Of a DNA stretch of 64,000 bases, positions 15,132 through 23,702 are shown in pieces. Each line of letters opens with the position of its first letter. Position 1 is the first letter of the stretch. The notes beneath the pieces were generated by a model that saw only the letters and a list, made by a program, of their open reading frames with translations, was not told where the DNA came from and did no database searches. Origin of the DNA: an uncultured Pelagibacteraceae bacterium (GTDB taxonomy: Bacteria; Pseudomonadota; Alphaproteobacteria; Pelagibacterales; Pelagibacteraceae); the NCBI GenBank assembly GCA_902563575.1, contig CACEXV010000001.1, positions 62,001 to 126,000 on the forward strand, in the 5' to 3' direction. The translations under genes were made by a program, and so were the position numbers.

Positions 15132-16112
15132 ATGAAAAACATCCAAAAGTTTCCATTAATATTATCAATAATATCTTTTTTAGCTTTTATTTCGCCGTTA
15201 AATGCCAAAATTAAAGTAGTCGCATCAATAAAACCTATACACTCATTAGCGAGTTATTTAATGGATGGAGTGGGAAAACCTGATTTAATAGTAGATGGCT
15301 ATGCTTCTCCACATGGATTTGCGCTAAAACCGTCACACGCTAAAATGTTGCAAAATGCTGACTTAATATTTTGGGTTGGTGAAGATTTAGAAAATTTTTT
15401 AGAGAAACCATTAAAATCAATAGCAAAAAAGGCTGAAAAAATAGAATTAATGGAAATCAAAGGATTAAAAAAATTAGAATTTAGAGAAAGAAATATATTC
15501 GAAGGCCATGATGATCATGGACATGGTCACAAAGAAGATAAACACGATGATCATAAAGGACATGGTCACAAAGAAGATAAACACGATGATCATAAAGGAC
15601 ATGCTCATGGCGAATACGATCCTCATATTTGGCTTGATCCGATGAATGCAAAAGTAATTTTAAGTGAAATGGCTGAGCATTTAATTGAAAACGATCAAGA
15701 AAATGCATCAAAATATAAAGCTAATTTAAAAAAGGCACATAAAGATTTGGATAAACTCACAAAAAAAGTAAAATCCGAATTAAATAAAGATTTTAAATCA
15801 ATTGTTTTTCATGATGCTTACCAGTATTTCGAAAAAAGATTTGGTGTAAATGTTTTGGGAGCTTTTACAGTAAATACGGATGTATTACCTGGTGCAGAAC
15901 AATTATCTGAGATTAGAGAAGTAATTGAGCATGAAAAAGTAAGTTGTGTATTTTCTGAACCTCAATTTAACCCTGATATAATCAAAGCAGTAGCAAAAGA
16001 TACAAAAATTAAGACAGGAGTTATAGATCCTTTAGGCGCAACTCTTAATCCAGGAAAAACTTTATATTTTGATTTGATCAGTAATATGTCTAAATCTTTT
16101 AAAGGTTGTTAA
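15132..16112 (+). CDS. znuA: Zinc-binding periplasmic protein of ABC transporter
   Basis: A 326-residue cluster A-I metal-binding protein. Signal peptide MKNIQKF...LNA with cleavage before KIKVVAS. VASIKPIHSL and the later DPHIWLDP, VFHDAYQYF and TGVIDPLG carry the conserved metal-site histidines and acidic residue. Between them is a His/Asp-rich loop formed by a 13-residue unit (GHGHKEDKHDDHK) repeated twice exactly and then partially, the charged loop that defines ZnuA and is thought to scavenge zinc. It is transcribed divergently from znuCB-zur from a promoter carrying Zur palindromes. Confidence 0.95.
   Translation: MKNIQKFPLILSIISFLAFISPLNAKIKVVASIKPIHSLASYLMDGVGKPDLIVDGYASPHGFALKPSHAKMLQNADLIFWVGEDLENFLEKPLKSIAKKAEKIELMEIKGLKKLEFRERNIFEGHDDHGHGHKEDKHDDHKGHGHKEDKHDDHKGHAHGEYDPHIWLDPMNAKVILSEMAEHLIENDQENASKYKANLKKAHKDLDKLTKKVKSELNKDFKSIVFHDAYQYFEKRFGVNVLGAFTVNTDVLPGAEQLSEIREVIEHEKVSCVFSEPQFNPDIIKAVAKDTKIKTGVIDPLGATLNPGKTLYFDLISNMSKSFKGC
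15519..15608 (+). repeat. 39-bp tandem repeat in the znuA His-rich loop
   Basis: Two identical 39-nt units (15519-15557 and 15558-15596) are followed by a 12-nt partial third (15597-15608, one change). The unit keeps the reading frame and encodes 13 residues. The exact identity implies recent duplication or slippage, and the number may vary between strains. Confidence 0.9.
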
Positions 16113-16117
16113 ATAAT

Positions 16118-17560
16118 TTATCTTTCTATAACTAAAGTATCTTTTGATCCACCGCCTTGAGAACTATTCACAATAGTACTTCCTTTTTTTAAAGCAACTC
16201 TGGTTAACCCTCCTGTTGTAACCCAAGATTTTTTACCACTTAACACAAACGGTCTTAAATCCAAATGTCTCGGCTCTATACCATCTTCAGAGATTGTAGG
16301 CGTAGTCGATAAAATTTCTAGTGGCTGGGCTATGTAGTTGGATGGATGAGCTTTTATTTTATCGATCATTTTTTCTCTTTCCTCTTTAGAAGCTTTAGGG
16401 CCAATTAAAATTCCATTACCACCCGATCCATTTGTAGGTTTTACAACTAATTTGGAAATATTTTCAATAACGTGATCTTTGTGAATTTTTTTTCTACATA
16501 AGAAAGTTTTTACTTGCTTAAGTTTTGGTTCTTCATCTAAGTAAAATTTAATCATTTTATCTACATAAGAGTAAATGGCTTTATCATCAGCAATACCAGT
16601 GCCTGGTGCATTTACAATTCCAATATTACCTTTTCGCCAACATTTAAATAGACCAGGCACACCTAATAAAGAATGTTTGTAAAAAACCTTAGGATCTAAG
16701 AAATTGTCGTCAATTCTTCTATATAAACAATCTACCTTCATTGGTCCGGTAACAGTTTTCATATAAACAAAGTCTTTCTCAACAAATAAATCTTTGCCCT
16801 CAACAAGTGCAATACCCATTTGTTCAGCTAAAAACCTATGTTCGAAATATGCAGAGTTGTATCTACCTGGAGTTAAAACACACATATGAGGATTTTTAGT
16901 TTTTCTTGGAACGCACTCAAGCATGCAGTGATATAATTTATTTGGATATTGGTGAACTGAGGAGACTTTATATTTTGTAAATAATTCTGGAAAAACATCT
17001 CTCATCACCATTCGATTTTCAAGCATATAAGAAACACCTGATGGAACTCTTAAATTGTCCTCTAGAACCATAAACTCTCCATCAATATTTCGTATTAAGT
17101 CGACTCCTGAAATATTTGCCCAGGCTTTATATTTAGGTGAAAAACCATAACACTCTCTTAGATAATGCGGTGAATTAAAAACTAAATCCTCTGGAATAAT
17201 ATTATCTTTAAAAATTTTTCTATCGTTGTATACATCATCAATAAATAAATTGAGCGCTTTTACTCTCTGTAGTAATCCTTTTGAAACTTTAGCCCAATCT
17301 TTTTTAAGAATAATTCTTGGAATAATATCTAAAGGCCATTTTTTTTCTTGAAGCTTTTTTCCTGAAGAATAAACTCTGAAGTTTATTCCCCTTGCATTGA
17401 TAGTGCTTGCGCAGTTTTTTTCTATTTCATTTAATTTTTTTATTCCACACCTCTCTAAAATATGAGAGATAATAATAGCTTGTTTTCGAAGCTTGTGCTC
17501 AGAGTTCAGATACTCATCATAAGTTTTTTTGGAGTCGTATTTTTTCCACAAATTTACCAT
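16118..17560 (-). CDS. Circularly permuted ATP-grasp protein (DUF404/DUF407 type)
   Basis: A 480-residue protein of the circularly permuted ATP-grasp type 2 family. Characteristic segments are the DVYNDRKI helix, the VLEDNLRVPSGVSYMLENR block, LTPGRYNSAYFEH, the NAPGTGIADDKAIYSYV block, KPTNGSGGNGILIGP (nucleotide loop) and the terminal QGGGSKDTLV. The family is predicted to form amide or peptide-like bonds with ATP. It commonly travels with alpha-E, transglutaminase-like and Anbu genes. Here only the divergent Anbu gene is next to it, across 106 nt. The alpha-E and transglutaminase partners are not in the window. Actual product unknown. Confidence 0.88.
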   Translation of the reverse strand: MVNLWKKYDSKKTYDEYLNSEHKLRKQAIIISHILERCGIKKLNEIEKNCASTINARGINFRVYSSGKKLQEKKWPLDIIPRIILKKDWAKVSKGLLQRVKALNLFIDDVYNDRKIFKDNIIPEDLVFNSPHYLRECYGFSPKYKAWANISGVDLIRNIDGEFMVLEDNLRVPSGVSYMLENRMVMRDVFPELFTKYKVSSVHQYPNKLYHCMLECVPRKTKNPHMCVLTPGRYNSAYFEHRFLAEQMGIALVEGKDLFVEKDFVYMKTVTGPMKVDCLYRRIDDNFLDPKVFYKHSLLGVPGLFKCWRKGNIGIVNAPGTGIADDKAIYSYVDKMIKFYLDEEPKLKQVKTFLCRKKIHKDHVIENISKLVVKPTNGSGGNGILIGPKASKEEREKMIDKIKAHPSNYIAQPLEILSTTPTISEDGIEPRHLDLRPFVLSGKKSWVTTGGLTRVALKKGSTIVNSSQGGGSKDTLVIER

Positions 17561-17666
17561 ATATGTAGTTTTTATGTATTTAAGCTAATTATCAATTGCA
17601 CAAATTAGATATTAGCTATGTTAATAAAGAATTGAAAAATTACCAATTTTTAACTAAAAAATCACC

Positions 17667-18389
17667 ATGACATATTGTATTGGCATCAAAACAAATCAAG
17701 GAGTTGTTTTGGTATCTGACTCAAGAACTAATGCAGGATTAGACAACGTAAATATCTACTCAAAAATGCTTACATATGATGTTGGTGATAGGACAATCAT
17801 AATAGTAACCTCAGGCAATTTAGGGACGTCGCAAGCTGTATTTAAATCAATAGAGAAAGATATCAAAGATAAAAATGCGCCACTAAATTTAAATACATGC
17901 AAAGACTTTGAACAGATAGCATCTTATGTTGGAAAACTTAATATAAAGCATTCCTCACCTGATGGCGTCAATACAGACAGTTTGGTTTTAGGATCAACGT
18001 TTATAATTGGAGGACAAATACGTGGTCAAGACCTGGAACTTTACATGGTTTACCCGCAAGGAAATTTTATTCGGCCTGCAGACAGCAAACCATATTTAGT
18101 GATTGGAGAAGTAAAATATGGAAAACCTATTCTAGATAGAGTTATCACACCAAATGTATCTATTGGGGACGCATCAAGATGCGCTCTAATTTCAATGGAC
18201 TCAACTTTAAAAAGTGATTTAACAGTTGGTCCACCAATTGATATAGCGGTATATAAAAAAGACCAAAAAAAAATTTCTTATTTAAAATGTTTAAACACTA
18301 ATGACGAAGATTATTCAAAAGTCTGTGATAAGTGGTCTGATAAAGTTTTACAAGTGTTTGATACTTTCCCTAAATTTAATTGGGAGTAA
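17667..18389 (+). CDS. Anbu-type ancestral bacterial proteasome-like peptidase
   Basis: A 240-residue Ntn-hydrolase of the proteasome beta-subunit superfamily. It starts MTYCIG, so removal of Met would expose the nucleophilic Thr. D18 in VSDSRTNAG and K33 in YSKM match the Thr1/Asp17/Lys33 catalytic set. The SDSRTNAGLDN motif is the recognised Anbu signature and differs from HslV. Anbu assembles open helical or ring particles, and its substrate is unknown. It is divergent from the ATP-grasp gene, the usual genomic partner, supporting a joint role in making and cleaving a peptide-like compound. It converges with yjbQ, with 6 nt between stops. Confidence 0.88.
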   Translation: MTYCIGIKTNQGVVLVSDSRTNAGLDNVNIYSKMLTYDVGDRTIIIVTSGNLGTSQAVFKSIEKDIKDKNAPLNLNTCKDFEQIASYVGKLNIKHSSPDGVNTDSLVLGSTFIIGGQIRGQDLELYMVYPQGNFIRPADSKPYLVIGEVKYGKPILDRVITPNVSIGDASRCALISMDSTLKSDLTVGPPIDIAVYKKDQKKISYLKCLNTNDEDYSKVCDKWSDKVLQVFDTFPKFNWE

Positions 18390-18395
18390 TTTTAT

Positions 18396-18812
18396 TTAAT
18401 CACCAACATAATGAAGATTAATTAATCTTGTATGATTTTCTAATCTATGTTCAAATAAATACAACCCTTGCCACATTCCAAGAACTAAATTATTTTTTTG
18501 AATTGATATAGATAAATTTGAATTTGTAATAGCTGACTTGATATGAGCAGGCATATCATCCTTTCCTTCTGCACTATGGATGTAACTTCCATCCATTGGA
18601 ACAAGTTTATTGAAAAAATTCTTCATATCTTTAATCACATCTGGATCAGCATTTTCTTGTACCATTAGTGATGCGCTTGTGTGTAAAATATTTATATTTA
18701 AAATGCCTGTGCCCAATTTTTCATTTTTAATCCAGCTATCTACTTTTGAAGTAAAATTATAAAGATCTTGGCCTTGTGTGTTTACTTTAATTTGATGAAG
18801 CTTCTGTAACAT
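18396..18812 (-). CDS. yjbQ: YjbQ/UPF0047 family protein
   Basis: A 138-residue YjbQ-family protein. HTSASLMVQENADPDV and a C-terminal MWQGLYLFEHR match the conserved trimer core with its His/Glu metal site. E. coli YjbQ shows weak thiamine-phosphate synthase activity, but the physiological role is unknown. I choose the ATG at 18812, which leaves TAA-T-ATG after the pfk stop. A GTG at 18827 would overlap pfk by 14 nt. The two genes form a short operon. Whether it matters for thiamine metabolism here cannot be told. Confidence 0.88.
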   Translation of the reverse strand: MLQKLHQIKVNTQGQDLYNFTSKVDSWIKNEKLGTGILNINILHTSASLMVQENADPDVIKDMKNFFNKLVPMDGSYIHSAEGKDDMPAHIKSAITNSNLSISIQKNNLVLGMWQGLYLFEHRLENHTRLINLHYVGD

Positions 18813-18813
18813 A

Positions 18814-19902
18814 TTATTCAATTTCACCTATATAAGCACCAAGTGATAAAGCTGTTTCAACTAGAGGGTCATCTCTTTGTACATCTCGATATGTTTTAAT
18901 TCCTTCATCAATTGCAACATCCACTACTCTTCTATTATTCCAAGCTACCATTCTATTAAATTTTTTATTAGCTAAAAGATCAACTGCATAAACTCCAAAC
19001 GCGCTTGCTAAAATTCTGTCATTTGCAGTTGGAGGAGCACCTCTTTGAACATGTCCTAAAGTAGTTACTCTACATTCTATTTCTGTTTTTTTCATTATTT
19101 CACTTGCTATATAATCTCCAATACCACCTAATCTCTTCTCACCATCCAAATATTTATGCATAACTTTTGAACCGTCTTCTTTTTTTACCGCCTCTGCCAC
19201 AATGATTAATGAATGTTGAATTTTATTTTTTTTCATTTCATTAAGTTTTTTAATAACACCATTAATTGAATATTTTATCTCAGGTATCAAGATTACGTCA
19301 GCGCCTCCGGCTATGCCCGCGTTTAATGCTATGTGACCCGCGTCTCTACCCATAACTTCTAAAATCATAGATCTTCTGTGGCTAGCGGCTGTTGATTGTA
19401 AATTATCTAGTGCTTGGGTAGCTACGTCTACCGCGGTATGAAATCCAATTGAATTTTCAGTTGCTCCTACATCATTATCTATTGTTTTAGGTATTGCAAC
19501 TATGTTCATTTTACCTTTGTCAGCTAATTTTTTTAAAATTTGCATACTTCCATCACCACCAATAATAATTAATCCATCTAAATTTAAACTTTTATATCCT
19601 TCAATTATAAGTTCAGAAGTATCTACAACTTTTCCATTTTTCGGAAATTTAAAGTTATTGCCTTTATTGTTTGAGCCCAAAAAAGTTCCGCCTTGTCTCA
19701 ACAAATACCCTTTAAAAGTTTCATGAGTTAGCTTTTCAACATCTACTGGTCTTTTAGTCAAACCAATCGTCCCGTCCCTGATACCAAAAACCTCCATGTT
19801 ATACTTTGTTTTAGCTCTGAAAAAAATTGACCTTATTGCTGCGTTTAAACCTCCACAGTCACCACCACTTGTTAATATTCCTATCTTTTTAATATTACCC
19901 AT
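18814..19902 (-). CDS. pfkA: 6-phosphofructokinase (ATP- or PPi-dependent)
   Basis: A 362-residue phosphofructokinase: LTSGGDCGGLNAAIRS, IIGGDGSMQ (G115-S119), PKTIDND (P138-D144 with the catalytic Asp), MGRDAGHIA and HVQRGAPP. Of the two donor-discriminating positions (E. coli 104 and 124), this protein has Gly (G118), typical of ATP enzymes, and Lys (K139), typical of PPi enzymes and group III ATP enzymes. The donor therefore cannot be fixed by eye. It phosphorylates fructose 6-phosphate. It is divergent from pyruvate kinase across 54 nt, so the two irreversible glycolytic genes share a promoter region. Confidence 0.92.
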   Translation of the reverse strand: MGNIKKIGILTSGGDCGGLNAAIRSIFFRAKTKYNMEVFGIRDGTIGLTKRPVDVEKLTHETFKGYLLRQGGTFLGSNNKGNNFKFPKNGKVVDTSELIIEGYKSLNLDGLIIIGGDGSMQILKKLADKGKMNIVAIPKTIDNDVGATENSIGFHTAVDVATQALDNLQSTAASHRRSMILEVMGRDAGHIALNAGIAGGADVILIPEIKYSINGVIKKLNEMKKNKIQHSLIIVAEAVKKEDGSKVMHKYLDGEKRLGGIGDYIASEIMKKTEIECRVTTLGHVQRGAPPTANDRILASAFGVYAVDLLANKKFNRMVAWNNRRVVDVAIDEGIKTYRDVQRDDPLVETALSLGAYIGEIE

Positions 19903-19956
19903 TAAGAAATTTATTTTTTTAGAATTCGTGTTAATATAGCATACCTTTTTATAATA

Positions 19957-21369
19957 ATGGAAAAAAAAGCTAAAATAATCGCAACTTTAGGTCCTGCAAT
20001 ATCATCAACCTCTCAATTAAAAAAGATTATTGAACTCGGCGTTGATGCGTTCCGAATTAATTTTAGCCATAATACAAAAAATATAAAAAGTGTTGTCAAT
20101 AGAATAAGAAATTTAGAAAAAAAAACAAAAAAAAGAATTGCTATTATTGCAGATTTACAAGGAATAAAGTTAAGAATAGGAAAAATTAAAGACAGACAAA
20201 TTAAAATTAAAAAAAGCCAAAAATTTATATTTGATTTCAATAAAAAGGAGGGAGACTCATCGAGAGTAGGTTTGCCTCATTCATTTATATTTAAGAAAAT
20301 AAAAAAAAACAGCATTGTTTTGGTGGATGACGGTAAATATGCTTTTAAAGTTTTAAGAAAAGATAAAAAATCATTCTTAACTAAATGTTTAAGTCAAAAT
20401 TGCTATCTCTCAAGTAACAAAAGTTTACATGTATCTAATATTTCTCTTCCATTTAATAATCTGACTTCTAAAGACAAAAAAGACATTAAAATTGCAAAAA
20501 AGATTGGATGTAATTGGGTTGCACTATCATATCTACAGGATGCGAAGTTAATTTACCAAACTAGGAAACTTATATCAAAAGATATGGGAATAATTTCAAA
20601 GATTGAAAATAAATCAGCATTAAACAATATAAATGAAATTATTCATGCAACAGATGCTGTAATGATTGCTCGTGGAGATTTAGCGATTGACGTAGGTCAT
20701 AGCGAAGTACCAAAAATACAACTTGGTTTAATAAAAAAATGTAACCAATTCTCTAAATCGGTAATTGTGGCTACACAAATGCTGGAAAGCATGATTGAAA
20801 ATTATACAGCAACAAGAGCTGAAATAAATGACATCGCTACAGCAATTTTTCAAGGTGCGGATACTGTAATGTTATCTGCAGAAAGTGCCGTAGGCAAATA
20901 TCCATTACAGGCAGTCAAAACAATGACAAAAACTATCGTCTCCACCGAAAAATATAAAAAAGAGCACATTGAGGACTTTAAAAATTCAATTGATGCAAAG
21001 AAAGACCCTATTAAATCAATTGTTCTATCAGTTAAAGATTTGGCTTACAATCCATCTATCAAAGCTATTATCGCTTTTTCTAACTCTGGTAATACTGCGA
21101 AACTTGTGTCAGCTGTTAGACCAAGAGTAAAAATAATCACGATCTCTCCCAATATTAATATTAGTAGACAAATGTCTTTATTATGGGGTGTCCACTCCAT
21201 CAACAGTCGTGATGCAAATGGATGGAGGGATATGATGAACATTTCTAGAGAAATAATTAAAAAAGATAAAAATATTAAAAAAAATGATTTTGTTGTGATT
21301 ACGGCTGGATTGCCATTTGGTAATTCTGGTATGACTAATATGATAAGACTTTATAAAGTTGGATCCTAA
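19957..21369 (+). CDS. pyk: Pyruvate kinase
   Basis: A 470-residue enzyme converting phosphoenolpyruvate and ADP to pyruvate and ATP. Motifs: FRINFSHN (substrate Arg), IISKIENKSA (catalytic Lys, in place of the common KIEN), MIARGDLAIDVG (Mg/K site), MLESMI, and the signature ATRAEINDIATAIFQGADTV with MLSAESA. The B domain and a C-terminal regulatory-type domain are present. Transcribed away from pfk. The stop overlaps the ATG of a small downstream ORF (TAATG). Confidence 0.94.
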   Translation: MEKKAKIIATLGPAISSTSQLKKIIELGVDAFRINFSHNTKNIKSVVNRIRNLEKKTKKRIAIIADLQGIKLRIGKIKDRQIKIKKSQKFIFDFNKKEGDSSRVGLPHSFIFKKIKKNSIVLVDDGKYAFKVLRKDKKSFLTKCLSQNCYLSSNKSLHVSNISLPFNNLTSKDKKDIKIAKKIGCNWVALSYLQDAKLIYQTRKLISKDMGIISKIENKSALNNINEIIHATDAVMIARGDLAIDVGHSEVPKIQLGLIKKCNQFSKSVIVATQMLESMIENYTATRAEINDIATAIFQGADTVMLSAESAVGKYPLQAVKTMTKTIVSTEKYKKEHIEDFKNSIDAKKDPIKSIVLSVKDLAYNPSIKAIIAFSNSGNTAKLVSAVRPRVKIITISPNINISRQMSLLWGVHSINSRDANGWRDMMNISREIIKKDKNIKKNDFVVITAGLPFGNSGMTNMIRLYKVGS

Positions 21370-21536
21370 TGGAAAAAAAATACTCTGTTGAAGAAATACT
21401 TGATGCAATAAATGATTTAAATAATTTTGAAAAAAAATCTAAAACAAAAAAAACCTATAGTTCAATTAATAATCAGAATGATGATATACCTGCAAATACT
21501 TTAAGATTGATTGAACAGGCTGAAGGTAAGAATTAG
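21369..21536 (+). CDS. 55-residue small protein coupled to pyruvate kinase
   Basis: The ATG overlaps the pyk stop (TAATG), and the frame runs 55 codons from MEKKYSVEEILDAIND to RLIEQAEGKN, ending across the convergent gapA stop by 4 nt. The protein is highly charged, with an N-terminal amphipathic helix (SVEEILDAINDLNNF), a Lys/Ser/Asn linker and a second short helix (ANTLRLIEQA). No known domain. Translational coupling and helical periodicity make it a likely real gene. Function unknown. Confidence 0.6.
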   Translation: MEKKYSVEEILDAINDLNNFEKKSKTKKTYSSINNQNDDIPANTLRLIEQAEGKN

Positions 21537-22537
21537 ATAAATTTCGCGATTTGTATCGCAGTATCACACATTCTATTTGAAAAGCCCCACTCGTTATCGT
21601 ACCAGGACAAAACTCTGCTAAATTTACCTTTAACGACTTGAGTTTGAGTTAAATCAAATATTGAACTATATGGATTATGATTAAAGTCTTTTGAAACTAA
21701 TGGTTCTTTATTTACATCTAAAATACCCTTTAACTCACCTTTGGCTGCATCTGTCATAGCTTTATTAATCTGCTCTGTGCTCACCTCTTTTTCTGTGACT
21801 AACGTAAAATCAATTAAAGAAACATTAGGAGTTGGAACTCTAATAGCCGTTCCATCGAGTTTCCCTTTTAGAGTTGGTAGAACTAAACTCATTGCTTTAG
21901 CAGCTCCAGTAGAAGTTGGTATCATGGCACCCTCTGTTGATCTGGCCCTTCTCAAATCTTTATGTAAAGTGTCTAATAATTTTTGGTCTCCAGTATAACT
22001 GTGAATGGTTGTCATGTAACCATAGTTGATACCAAAATTCTTCTCTAAAACCATGGCAACAGGGGCAAGGCAGTTTGTCGTGCAAGAACCATTCGAAATA
22101 ATGTTGTGTTCTTTCTTAAGGTCTTTGCTATTAACTCCTTGAACGATTGTAAAATCAACTTCTTTTCCAGGTGCCGAGATTATCACTTTTTTTGCTCCAG
22201 CTTTTATATGTTTCTCAGATGATTTTTTATCTAAAAAAATACCTGTACACTCTAAAACAACATCCGCCCCTACATTGCCCCAAGGAATGTTAGCTGGATC
22301 TCTCTCTCCAAAAACTTTTATATTTTGATTTGAAATTTTAAATCCGTCACTTAAAGTTTGGATATCCTCATTTATTGTTCCATGTGTACTATCATATTTT
22401 ATTAAGTGAGCATTTGTCTCAATTGATCCTAAATCATTGATAGCCACGACTTGAATTTTGCTCTTGTAATTTTCAAGGATAGCTCTTAGAACAAGCCTTC
22501 CTATTCTACCAAATCCATTAATTCCTACTTTAATCAT
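21533..22537 (-). CDS. gapA: Glyceraldehyde-3-phosphate dehydrogenase
   Basis: A 334-residue phosphorylating GAPDH. INGFGRIGR begins the Rossmann fold. AINDLG places an Asp at the NAD-selective position. SNGSCTTNCLAP has the catalytic Cys and IHSYTGDQ the catalytic His region. WYDNEWGFSNRM closes the protein. It interconverts glyceraldehyde 3-phosphate and 1,3-bisphosphoglycerate. A good Shine-Dalgarno (AGAGGA) precedes the ATG. No pgk or fba follows; the next gene upstream on the strand is the end of the glycerol transporter operon, 8 nt away, so gapA may be co-transcribed with it. Confidence 0.96.
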   Translation of the reverse strand: MIKVGINGFGRIGRLVLRAILENYKSKIQVVAINDLGSIETNAHLIKYDSTHGTINEDIQTLSDGFKISNQNIKVFGERDPANIPWGNVGADVVLECTGIFLDKKSSEKHIKAGAKKVIISAPGKEVDFTIVQGVNSKDLKKEHNIISNGSCTTNCLAPVAMVLEKNFGINYGYMTTIHSYTGDQKLLDTLHKDLRRARSTEGAMIPTSTGAAKAMSLVLPTLKGKLDGTAIRVPTPNVSLIDFTLVTEKEVSTEQINKAMTDAAKGELKGILDVNKEPLVSKDFNHNPYSSIFDLTQTQVVKGKFSRVLSWYDNEWGFSNRMCDTAIQIAKFI

Positions 22538-22545
22538 TATTTCCT

Positions 22546-22905
22546 CTAGACATATCTAAAAACTATAACCGCATAACCAACGCAGATTATGGTTGCTATC
22601 CATAACACACTTCCAACTAAAGCCAACCAAAAAAGATGTATAAAGGCACTTCCTAGAAGAGATATAAACAACCTATCACCTCTTGTTGTGTCTAATCCTA
22701 AAATTCCTTTTCTTGGACTTCCTCCTGGAGATTTCTTTTCCCAAATAACCATTGCAGTTAAACAAAGGACAATAAAAATAAAAAAGGCAGCAGTTTGCCA
22801 AGTCCAAGCCATCCAGGTGATAAATTCGAATTCAAAGAAACCTTTTTCTTTATCTTTTGCCATATCACCCCATGTAGCGGCATTTAACGGACTAAAAATC
22901 ATCAT
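22546..22905 (-). CDS. DUF2160 small membrane protein of glycerol ABC operon
   Basis: A 119-residue integral membrane protein with about three helices. FITWMAWTWQTAAFFIFIV, the WEKKSPGGSPRKGILGL loop and RGDRLFISLLGSAFIHLFWL match DUF2160, which is found as the last membrane component of GlpSTPQ-type glycerol transporters. Its start overlaps the end of glpQ by 4 nt. The role is not established; it may be an accessory subunit of the permease. Located 8 nt before gapA. Confidence 0.85.
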   Translation of the reverse strand: MMIFSPLNAATWGDMAKDKEKGFFEFEFITWMAWTWQTAAFFIFIVLCLTAMVIWEKKSPGGSPRKGILGLDTTRGDRLFISLLGSAFIHLFWLALVGSVLWIATIICVGYAVIVFRYV

Positions 22906-23702
22906 ACTCTCCCAAGTGCAAATCCTTTTGCTATATAATTTCTTACAAAGTATATCACTATAGCTCCAGGTATAATTGTTAAACTGCCTGCAGCGGCGAG
23001 TAATCCTAGCTCATAGCCAGATGTGCTTGCAGTTCTAGTCATTGTAGCAGCTATAGGTTTTGCTGCGACAGCTGTAAGAGTTTTAGCTAATAATAATTCA
23101 ACCCAAGAAAACATAAAACAGAAAAACATTGTAATACCTATGCCCGCAGTAATTGTTGGAATAAATATCTTAAAGAAAAATCTCCAAAACGAATAACCGT
23201 CAACATAAGCTGTTTCATCAAGTTCTTTTGGCACAGAAGACATAAATCCCTCTAAAATCCAAACTGCTAAAGGAATATTAAACAAACAATGTGATAAAGC
23301 TACAGCCACATGTGTATCAAACAAGTTTACTGATGAATAAAATTGAAAAAATGGTAAGGCAAATACTGCTGGAGGGGCCATTCTGTTGGTCAATAACCAA
23401 AAAAATAAATGTTTATCCCCTAAAAATTTATATCTAGAAAAAGCGTAAGCTGCAGGTAGCGCAGCTGCCACTGAAATCACGGTGTTCATCACTACATAAT
23501 AAATAGAATTAAGATACCCGGTATACCAAGTACTGTCGGTAAAAATTTTCTTATAATTATCTAATGTAAATTCTTGAGGCCATAAAGTGTAAGTGTTTAT
23601 AATCTCAGTTGTCGTTTTAAATGACATATTAAGCAACCAATAAATTGGAAGCATCAAGAAAATAATATAAATTGTAGGAACTACCCACTTAGCTTTCTTC
23701 AT
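22902..23702 (-). CDS. glpQ: Glycerol-type ABC transporter permease 2
   Basis: A 266-residue inner-membrane permease of the carbohydrate CUT1-like class. It opens WVVPTIYIIFLMLPIYWLLNMSFKT and carries the EAA loop (ELDETAYVDGYSFWRFFFKIFIP). It has six hydrophobic helices. It is overlapped by 4 nt with the partner permease upstream and with the DUF2160 gene downstream. The symbol follows the Rhizobium glpSTPQ naming for the glycerol transporter. It is not the E. coli glycerophosphodiester phosphodiesterase of the same symbol. Confidence 0.87.
   Translation of the reverse strand: MKKAKWVVPTIYIIFLMLPIYWLLNMSFKTTTEIINTYTLWPQEFTLDNYKKIFTDSTWYTGYLNSIYYVVMNTVISVAAALPAAYAFSRYKFLGDKHLFFWLLTNRMAPPAVFALPFFQFYSSVNLFDTHVAVALSHCLFNIPLAVWILEGFMSSVPKELDETAYVDGYSFWRFFFKIFIPTITAGIGITMFFCFMFSWVELLLAKTLTAVAAKPIAATMTRTASTSGYELGLLAAAGSLTIIPGAIVIYFVRNYIAKGFALGRV

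Noticed and set aside
15519-15608. Short repeats considered as a CRISPR-like array
   Set aside because: The units are contiguous without spacers and lie in frame inside znuA, encoding the His-rich loop.
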